Source: an uncultured Actinomyces sp.
GTDB taxonomy: Bacteria; Actinomycetota; Actinomycetes; Actinomycetales; Actinomycetaceae
DNA: 11,597 nt
NCBI GenBank assembly: GCA_900556405.1
Contig: USPB01000045.1
Location: 1 to 11,597, forward strand
Direction of reading: 5' to 3'
Shown: in pieces, positions 6,742 through 11,597 of the stretch
Position numbering within the stretch: the first letter of the stretch is position 1
Layout of the letters: every line of letters begins with the position of its first letter
Translations under genes and position numbers: made by a program
The notes under the pieces: generated by a model
What the model saw: only the letters and a program-made list of their open reading frames with translations
What the model was told of the DNA's origin: nothing
Databases searched by the model: none

Positions 6742-8003
6742 TCCGCTCGATCCCTTTCTCCGTTGTCACGAAGCCGACGGGTGCCGCCTGCAACCTGGAT
6801 TGCCAGTATTGTTTCTTCCTGTCTAAGGAGCTGCTCTACAACGCGGCCGCGCAGACCATGTCGGAGCAGACGCTTGAGCGCTACGTGGAGGCCTTTCTCG
6901 AGTCGAGTCCCGACGGCGAGGTCACGATGCTGTGGCAGGGCGGGGAGCCAACCCTGCGAGGCCTGGGTTTTTTCGAGCGGCTCATGGAGCTGTGTGAGCG
7001 TTTCCGTCGCCCCACCCAGCGCGTGCGTCACGCCCTGCAGACGAACGGAACGCTGGTGACCGAGGAGTGGGCGCGCTTTTTCGCAGACCACAACGTCCTC
7101 GTGGGCGTGTCCATCGACGGGCCCGCTCCCCTGCACGACGCCTACCGCCTCAACCGCGGCGGGCGCGGCACGCACGCGATGGTTGTGCGCGGCTGGGAGG
7201 CACTCGCGCGCGCAGGCGTGGAGACGAACATCCTGTGCACGATCAACGCCGCGAACGAGGACCACGGGGAGCAGGTGTACCGCTACTTCCGCGACGAGCT
7301 CGGTGCCCGCTACCTGCAGTTCATCCCCATCGTCGAGCGCGTGCGCGCGGCCGACCTGGCCCAGGCCGAGCGCGGCTGGCGCTCTGGCACGTCTGCGCTC
7401 CTGTATCGACAGGACGGGGATTGCGTCACCAGCCGCTCCACGTGCCCCGCCTCCTACGGGCGTTTCCTGTGCGAGGTGTTCGACCAGTGGATCGCCGCCG
7501 ACGTCGGCGAGGTGTTCATCCAGGACGTGGATTCGACGCTCTCAGCTCTCTTTGGATCGGCCACGGTGTGCGTACACGCGCCCCACTGCGGGGCGAACAT
7601 GGCAATGGAGTTCAACGGCGACGTGTACGCCTGCGATCACTGGGTGGAGCCGGACTGGCTGGTCGGCTCAATCAACTCCTCATCATTCGCGCAGCTGGCA
7701 ACATCGGACAAGATGCGCGACTTTGCACGCCTGAAGCCCGACCTCGATGAGGAGTGCCGGTCCTGCCCGCACCTGCGACTGTGCTGGGGCGGATGCCCGA
7801 AAGACAGATTCGTACGCCGAGGCGAAACCACGCACAACTACCTGTGCGAGGGATACCGGGCGTTTTACGAGCACGCAACTCCCGCCCTACGCGCGATGGG
7901 CATGCTGATCGCAGCGGGCAGGCCAGCCTCGGACATCATGGATCCCGCAGTCGCTTCCTCTCTCGGACTTTCTTTGTCCACGTCAACCCGGAATCACCAA
8001 TGA
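6738..8003 (+). CDS. Anaerobic sulfatase-maturating enzyme (anSME), radical SAM/SPASM
   Basis: Oxidises the active-site Cys (or Ser) of a sulfatase to C-alpha-formylglycine without oxygen, using S-adenosylmethionine and three [4Fe-4S] clusters; 421 residues, cytoplasmic. The radical SAM motif CNLDCQYC gives Cys18, Cys22 and Cys25, followed by the SAM-binding WQGGEPTL (66-73) and GVSIDGP (123-129). Eight SPASM cysteines are visible: 278, 284, 299, 340, 343, 349, 353 and 370. Their spacing matches, with at most one residue of difference, what I recall for the Clostridium perfringens enzyme. Asp300, next to Cys299, aligns with its proposed catalytic base. CPKDRF closes the cluster region. The GTG start overlaps the ROK stop (GTGA), and the stop overlaps the next ATG (ATGA), so translation is coupled on both sides. 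Its evident client is the sulfatase at 3850; no other sulfatase is in the window. Confidence 0.94.
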   Translation: MIRSIPFSVVTKPTGAACNLDCQYCFFLSKELLYNAAAQTMSEQTLERYVEAFLESSPDGEVTMLWQGGEPTLRGLGFFERLMELCERFRRPTQRVRHALQTNGTLVTEEWARFFADHNVLVGVSIDGPAPLHDAYRLNRGGRGTHAMVVRGWEALARAGVETNILCTINAANEDHGEQVYRYFRDELGARYLQFIPIVERVRAADLAQAERGWRSGTSALLYRQDGDCVTSRSTCPASYGRFLCEVFDQWIAADVGEVFIQDVDSTLSALFGSATVCVHAPHCGANMAMEFNGDVYACDHWVEPDWLVGSINSSSFAQLATSDKMRDFARLKPDLDEECRSCPHLRLCWGGCPKDRFVRRGETTHNYLCEGYRAFYEHATPALRAMGMLIAAGRPASDIMDPAVASSLGLSLSTSTRNHQ

Positions 8004-8800
8004 TTGTTGAAGCGCTCCTCATCGGCGCATTCGTCGGCATCGTCGTCGGCTCACTCGGCGCAGGTGGCGGCATCCTGTCGGTGCCGATCCTCGTCTACAT
8101 CCTCGGCCAAGACCCCCATCAGGCGACGGGCCTGTCCCTCATCATCGTGGGGCTGACAGCCGCCGTTTCGCTGGCAACGCGTGCTCGCAGCGGCAACGTC
8201 GCATGGCGCGGGGGAACGATCTTCGCGCTCGCGGGCCTCGTCGGCACATGGGCGGGGTCAACGCTCGGCCCGCTCATCTCGGCGCGCACCCTCATGTTGT
8301 TGTTCTGCGCTCTCCTGGGTGCAGTCGCCGTGTTCATGGTGCGCTCCCAGCTGCGCACATCCGTCCCTTCCTCTTCGGACGAGGCCGGGGCCGCCATCGG
8401 CGACAAGGGTTCCTGGACGCTCGCGACCGTGTGCCGCGTCGTCGCCCTGGCGACGCTGACGGGTTTCCTCACGGGATTCTTCGGCGTCGGCGGAGGGTTC
8501 GCGATCGTGCCCGCGCTACACCTGGCGCTGCGATACCCGATGAAGCGAGCCTCTGCGACGTCCCTGCTGGTCATGGTCATCACCGCCGCCTTCGGGCTGG
8601 CGTCGCGCACGGTCGCCGGGACCCTGACGATCACCGCCGAGGCCGGGGTGATGGTCGCGCTCTTCACCGCAGCATCCATGGGAGGCGGCATCGTGGGAGC
8701 CAAGCTCACCAAGCGAGTGTCGAACCGGGTGCTCGGCCTCGTTTTTGCGGCTCTCCTCGTAGGCGTAGCCGCCTCAACCCTCATAGCCACGGTTGCGTAA
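8000..8800 (+). CDS. TauE/SafE (DUF81) sulfite-exporter-family permease
   Basis: A 266-residue membrane protein with about eight hydrophobic segments and the internal duplication of this family. The two glycine-rich repeats read GSLGAGGGILSVPIL (17-31) and GFFGVGGGFAIVPAL (159-173). Characterised members move sulfite, sulfoacetate or other organosulfur anions out of the cell. The ATG at 8000 overlaps the maturase stop (ATGA) and has a short GGA ribosome site; frame-open sequence further upstream lies inside the maturase gene and is not part of this protein. Translational coupling to a sulfatase maturase suggests it removes the sulfur oxyanion released by the cytoplasmic sulfatase, or a reduced product of it. 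Export of sulfate itself has not been established for the family, and import or transport of another anion is possible. Confidence 0.88.
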   Translation: MIVEALLIGAFVGIVVGSLGAGGGILSVPILVYILGQDPHQATGLSLIIVGLTAAVSLATRARSGNVAWRGGTIFALAGLVGTWAGSTLGPLISARTLMLLFCALLGAVAVFMVRSQLRTSVPSSSDEAGAAIGDKGSWTLATVCRVVALATLTGFLTGFFGVGGGFAIVPALHLALRYPMKRASATSLLVMVITAAFGLASRTVAGTLTITAEAGVMVALFTAASMGGGIVGAKLTKRVSNRVLGLVFAALLVGVAASTLIATVA

Positions 8801-8805
8801 AAGGA

Positions 8806-8832
8806 CGCGCGAGACAGATGTCGTCTCGCGCG
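8806..8832. terminator. Bidirectional terminator between convergent genes
   Basis: CGCGCGAGAC (8806-8815) pairs perfectly with GTCTCGCGCG (8823-8832) around a 7-nt loop. It begins 6 nt after the exporter stop and lies 10 nt beyond the stop of the convergent minus-strand gene. Read on the minus strand the stem is followed by a TTTT run (8802-8799), so it looks strongest for the minus-strand gene. Confidence 0.75.
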
Positions 8833-8842
8833 CCCTCATCGC

Positions 8843-9562
8843 TTAGCTGGCGGTCGACCCCTCATTCTCGGTTGAGGTGTCAGCACTCCCCTGGCTTCCA
8901 GGCTTGCTGCCGGGGCCTCGACCACCCTCCGGAGGGGGTCCCGGGCGGGTGCTACCGGTATCGCCCTGCTCACCGCCCGGCCCCTGCTGCTGGCCATTAC
9001 CAGGCCCCTGCTGACCACCTGGACCCTGCTGCTGACCGTTACCGGGACCTTGCTGGCCGCCGGGCCCCTGCTGCTGGCCGTTACCCGGACCCTGCTGATC
9101 ACTTCCGCGACCGGAATCCTCATCCTCGGTCCCGTTACCCCGATCGTTGGAGCCGTCCTCGTATCCCTGCTCGTAGTAGTCCTGCCCATCCCCCATCACG
9201 GCGGCATGGGTAATGACGCCCGCGCCGAAGCCGACGGAGAGGATGGCAGCTGCCGCTCCGGCGATGGCCGCACGCTTACCCCACGAGGTTTTCTTCGGTG
9301 CAGGCTCGAGCGTCGCGGCGCTAGCTGCCACGGCCTCGTCACCCGATAGGTCGTCGGCAGAAGATCCCGCGACAGACTCCAGGGGCGTGCCAGCAAACGC
9401 ATTACCGGTGTCCTCCTGAGTGACGGGAAGCATCTGTGCCGTGTCCGCCTGAGTCGCGTGGATGGGCAGGACTTCGGTCTGCTCCGCGGCCTGCGCGCCC
9501 GACTGGGGCAGGATCGAGGTGCGCTCAGTGTCACCTGCCGGGTTCTTGTTGTCGTCCGCCAT
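8843..9562 (-). CDS. Single-pass membrane protein with Gln/Gly/Pro repeat ectodomain, function unknown
   Basis: I do not recognise a family for this 239-residue protein. Residues 1-90 are polar, acidic and Ala/Thr/Gln-rich with no obvious fold. KKTSWGKR (90-97) precedes one hydrophobic segment (about 98-123), so by the positive-inside rule the N-terminus is cytoplasmic and the C-terminus outside. The outer part begins with a Tyr/acidic stretch (DYYEQGYEDGSND, 128-140). Three exact copies of QQGPGNGQQQGPGG (156-197) follow, then a Pro/Gly-rich and Ser/Thr-rich tail. The layout resembles cell-wall-embedded or membrane-anchored spacer regions. It has no LPXTG motif and no cysteines. The start is the ATG at 9562, with AAAGGAG 8 nt upstream. 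A CATAAT hexamer on the minus strand (9636-9631) could be its -10 box. It is convergent with the exporter gene and divergent from the lipoprotein gene, and shows no clear link to the sulfatase system. Confidence 0.75.
   Translation of the reverse strand: MADDNKNPAGDTERTSILPQSGAQAAEQTEVLPIHATQADTAQMLPVTQEDTGNAFAGTPLESVAGSSADDLSGDEAVAASAATLEPAPKKTSWGKRAAIAGAAAAILSVGFGAGVITHAAVMGDGQDYYEQGYEDGSNDRGNGTEDEDSGRGSDQQGPGNGQQQGPGGQQGPGNGQQQGPGGQQGPGNGQQQGPGGEQGDTGSTRPGPPPEGGRGPGSKPGSQGSADTSTENEGSTAS
8972..9097 (-). repeat. Three 42-bp tandem repeats encoding QQGPGNGQQQGPGG
   Basis: Three consecutive units encode identical 14-residue repeats, while the DNA copies differ at several third codon positions (Gly, Pro and Gln codons). 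Each unit is itself a near-doubling of a 7-residue motif, QQGPGNG/QQQGPGG. Synonymous divergence with an unchanged protein repeat suggests selection on the amino-acid pattern rather than a fresh slippage event. Confidence 0.9.
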
Positions 9563-9691
9563 GGGGGACGCTCCTTTCTGCTGATATGTGCATCAATACC
9601 TCGCAGATTAGGAGCGACACATAAGCGGACATTATGACGAAACTGTGAAAACACTATGAAATAACAGGTGTCGCACATCACCTTTCGGAGC

Positions 9692-9721
9692 TTGATTTAT
9701 TTGTCAGCTCACAACTATCCT
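9692..9721 (+). promoter_or_regulatory. Sigma-70-like promoter of the lipoprotein gene
   Basis: TTGATT (9692-9697) and TATCCT (9716-9721) are separated by 18 bp in a locally AT-rich stretch, giving a transcription start near 9728, about 35 nt before the ATG. The divergent 200-bp interval 9563-9762 also holds a widely spaced inverted pair, GCGACAC (9614-9620) and GTGTCGC (9668-9674), which may serve a regulator of either gene. Confidence 0.5.
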
Positions 9722-9762
9722 GCAACGTTCGCCACCCGACGATCACACTCACGAGGTGACAC

Positions 9763-10806
9763 ATGTCCATCAAATCCCTCCCCACGATCCTGTTTACCAC
9801 GGCAACCGCACTCGCTCTCAGCGCCTGCGGGTCAGCCTCGACCCCCTCCACCCCCGCCGCGAGCGCCGAGGCCTCGTCTGGCGCTACGGCAGACCCGTCG
9901 ACCGCGCCCATGTCCGGCATTATCTTCGCCGCCGCCGACGACGGCATCGACACGACGGTCACCACCGTGCGGGCCATCGACCCGCAATCGGGCACGATCA
10001 CAGCGACGCGTACCTTCACCTTCCCGAGCGAGTACCTGTCCGCACCGGGGTACATGTGCGAGTATATGCAGTGCTACTCCCCCGACTTCTCACGCATGAT
10101 CGTCGCGAACGACGACGGCGAGAACGAAAAGGTCGCCGTGGTCTCCACGAACGGCACGCTCACCGTCCTCAATGACGCGATCCCGACGCCGAGCGGACAC
10201 ACCCCCGTATCCAATCACTTCGCCCAATTCGGCCCCGACGGAGCCATCTACGTGGCCCACATCGACAAGGACGCCGCATCGGATCGCGTCGGGACAATCT
10301 ACCGTTTCCCCTCAGAAACTGAAGCGCCCGAGGCCGTTCCCACGGACTTCACGGTCGAAAACTACGCGCGATTCCAAGTCATGCCCGACCTGTCCATCCA
10401 TCGCACTAAAACCGCGGTGTGGGTCGCCAACGAGGCCGGCGTTGGATGTTTCGGCGCGAACGCCGTCACCCCCGACGGCACGTGCCTCACGATCGACCAA
10501 GGCACCATCTACTCCAAGCCGGGTACGCCTCTGGCCCAGACCACCCCGGAGGACCAGACACTGCTCGTTTCCAACTGGACAAAGGTCAGCCTGCCCAGCC
10601 TGGAGAGCACTCACACCATCGAGGGATGGCTCGCCGTGAGCCCCGACGGCACGCAGATGGCACTGTACGCGTCGCCCAAGGACGCCTACTCCGACCTCTC
10701 ACTGCACCTCTTCGTCGCCCCCGTCACAGGCGGCGAGGCCACCCAGATCACGACGACCACCGACGACGTCCCGGGCGTCGTGCGCATCCTGGGCTGGACT
10801 CAGTAG
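9763..10806 (+). CDS. Lipoprotein with probable beta-propeller domain, function unknown
   Basis: A 347-residue secreted lipoprotein. A signal peptide with basic Lys4 and a hydrophobic core ends in the lipobox LSAC, so Cys22 would be lipidated and anchored to the outer face of the membrane. A Ser/Thr/Pro/Ala-rich linker follows (about 23-50). The rest is beta-rich, with repeated strand-turn patterns such as SPDFSRMIVANDD (105-117), GPDGAIYVAH, VSPDGTQMALYAS and a closing VRILGWTQ, which resemble TolB/WD40-like propeller blades. Two cysteine pairs, CEYMQC and the later CFGANAVTPDGTC, may form extracellular disulfides. The ATG at 9763 has GAGGTG 4 nt upstream. I assign no enzymatic function; a binding or sensor role is one possibility. 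It is separated from the sulfatase operon by a divergent gene. Confidence 0.8.
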   Translation: MSIKSLPTILFTTATALALSACGSASTPSTPAASAEASSGATADPSTAPMSGIIFAAADDGIDTTVTTVRAIDPQSGTITATRTFTFPSEYLSAPGYMCEYMQCYSPDFSRMIVANDDGENEKVAVVSTNGTLTVLNDAIPTPSGHTPVSNHFAQFGPDGAIYVAHIDKDAASDRVGTIYRFPSETEAPEAVPTDFTVENYARFQVMPDLSIHRTKTAVWVANEAGVGCFGANAVTPDGTCLTIDQGTIYSKPGTPLAQTTPEDQTLLVSNWTKVSLPSLESTHTIEGWLAVSPDGTQMALYASPKDAYSDLSLHLFVAPVTGGEATQITTTTDDVPGVVRILGWTQ

Positions 10807-10813
10807 AAGACGC

Positions 10814-10862
10814 GAGGCCGGGACCGCGACGCGCACCCCATCGCGCGAGCGGCCCCGGCCTC
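10814..10862. terminator. GC-rich hairpin between convergent genes
   Basis: GAGGCCGGG (10814-10822) pairs perfectly with CCCGGCCTC (10854-10862). The enclosed sequence folds further: CCGC with GCGG, and CGCGC with GCGCG, around a small bulge. It starts 7 nt after the lipoprotein stop and lies 29 nt past the stop of the convergent dehydrogenase gene, so it can serve both. No T-run is evident. Confidence 0.75.
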
Positions 10863-10891
10863 GTCCCATCTATGCGACAGACTCAGCGGAC

Positions 10892-11597
10892 CTATTGTCC
10901 GATGGTATTCCTGGCCACGAGGGTGTTCGTCGCCTGAGCAACCGGGCGGACGATCATCGAGTCGATGTTGACGTGGGAGGGGCGCTCCAGGGTCCACACG
11001 ATCGCCTCGGCGACGTCTTCGGCGACGAGCGGGGCGGCGACTCCCTCGTAGACGCGGTCGGCGGCCTCCTGGGAGCCGAGTCGGTTGAGCGAAAACTCTT
11101 CGGTGCGCACCATGCCCGGCGCGATCTCGATGACGCGCACAGGTTCGCCCACGAGCTCCTGGCGCAGCGTGTTGGCGATAATGCGCTCGGCGTGCTTGGC
11201 GGCCACGTAGCCCCCACCTCCCGGATAGGTGTCGTGGGCGGCGGTCGAGGTGAGGAAAACGAGGTCTCCCCCGCGCTCGCGCATCCCCGGCAGGAACGCG
11301 CGCGAGCAGTGCAGGGCGGTCAGAACGTTGCGATCAAACATCGCACTCCACCTGGCGGGATCACTGTCGGCGACCCGGTCCACGCCGATTGCCCCACCGG
11401 CGTTGTTGACCAGCGCGTCCACGGGGCCGCCCGCCAGGACGTGTGCGGCCATCTCCTCCACCTGCGCCTCATCCGTGAGGTCGGCCGCCCAGTACTCACA
11501 GCCAATCTGTTCGGCGAGGGCCTCCAGGCGCTCGCGTCGCCTGGCCACGGCGACAACCCTCCACCCCCTCTGCGCCAACAGGCGGGCGGTTGCCTGC
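10892..11597 (-). CDS. Short-chain dehydrogenase/reductase, YdfG-like; 5' end beyond the right edge
   Basis: A classical SDR, NAD(P)-dependent and probably cytosolic, of which about 235 residues are visible. The frame stays open to the window edge: upstream of the in-frame TTG at 11578 it reads QATARLLAQRGWRVVAVARR, the usual sequence right after the TGxxxGIG nucleotide motif. The gene is therefore truncated by the window and that TTG is not its start. The ARRRERLEAL stretch favours NADP. Further landmarks are the acidic AADLTD, NNAGG, the structural Asn in DRNVLTALH, the catalytic Ser in FLTSTAAH and the YxxxK pair in GGYVAAKHAER, then APGMVRTEEF. The ending HVNIDSMIVRPVAQA is typical of the YdfG group (3-hydroxy acid dehydrogenase / malonic semialdehyde reductase). 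Substrate assignment is tentative. Nothing links it to its neighbours. Confidence 0.9.
   Translation of the reverse strand, partial: QATARLLAQRGWRVVAVARRRERLEALAEQIGCEYWAADLTDEAQVEEMAAHVLAGGPVDALVNNAGGAIGVDRVADSDPARWSAMFDRNVLTALHCSRAFLPGMRERGGDLVFLTSTAAHDTYPGGGGYVAAKHAERIIANTLRQELVGEPVRVIEIAPGMVRTEEFSLNRLGSQEAADRVYEGVAAPLVAEDVAEAIVWTLERPSHVNIDSMIVRPVAQATNTLVARNTIGQ

Noticed and set aside
7754..7999. Extended N-terminus of the TauE/SafE protein
   Set aside because: The extension lies fully inside the maturase gene in another frame and encodes arginine/proline-rich sequence; the ATG at 8000 begins the first membrane segment exactly.
8972..9097. Regular repeats as a CRISPR array
   Set aside because: The 42-bp units are contiguous, in frame and protein-coding, with no unique spacers.
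8203..9213. Plus-strand open frame of 336 codons spanning the end of the exporter and the repeat gene
   Set aside because: Its His/Arg/Pro-rich translation crosses a stem-loop terminator and mirrors the 42-bp repeats; no motif or ribosome site supports it.
11576..11578. TTG as the start of the dehydrogenase
   Set aside because: The frame continues upstream with QATARLL, which follows the SDR nucleotide-binding motif, so the true start lies beyond the window.

Overview
The window looks like a high-GC Gram-positive chromosome segment, most likely an Actinomycetaceae relative (Actinomyces/Schaalia type). The reasons are strong G+C bias at third codon positions, GTG starts, a T-box leader of the actinobacterial ileS type, and an oxygen-independent sulfatase-maturating enzyme, which points to anaerobic or facultative life on a host surface. 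The taxonomic call is inference; no rRNA or marker gene is present.

Layout. (1) Positions 1-200, minus strand: promoter and almost complete T-box riboswitch with an AUC (Ile) specifier. The regulated gene, presumably ileS, lies beyond the left edge. (2) 357-2227, plus: an apparently leaderless two-gene unit encoding a DUF318/ArsP-like permease and its TIGR03943/DUF1980 partner, overlapping by 4 bp. (3) 2241-5416: regulatory region with a CRP/GlxR-like palindrome and a second dyad, then a sugar-porter MFS transporter and a signal-peptide-less Cys-type sulfatase, closed by a long hairpin. (4) 5450-8832: promoter region with operator-like repeats, then a tightly coupled operon of ROK regulator, anaerobic sulfatase-maturating radical SAM enzyme (anSME) and TauE/SafE sulfite-exporter-like permease. 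Both junctions are 4-bp start/stop overlaps, and a bidirectional hairpin ends the operon. (5) 8843-9562, minus: single-pass membrane protein with a Gln/Gly/Pro repeat ectodomain. (6) 9763-10806, plus: lipoprotein with a possible beta-propeller fold. (7) 10892 to the right edge, minus: YdfG-like short-chain dehydrogenase, cut at its 5' end.

The core is the 2241-8832 block. Read as one system, it imports a small sulfated sugar intact (MFS), removes the sulfate in the cytoplasm (sulfatase), activates the sulfatase by oxidising its cysteine without oxygen (anSME), senses the sugar (ROK) and disposes of a sulfur oxyanion (TauE/SafE). The set of ROK regulator, MFS transporter, sulfatase and anSME recalls the ats2 cluster of Bifidobacterium breve, described for N-acetylglucosamine-6-sulfate from mucin. 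The exporter-like permease fused translationally to the maturase is the distinctive addition. The actual substrate cannot be read from sequence.
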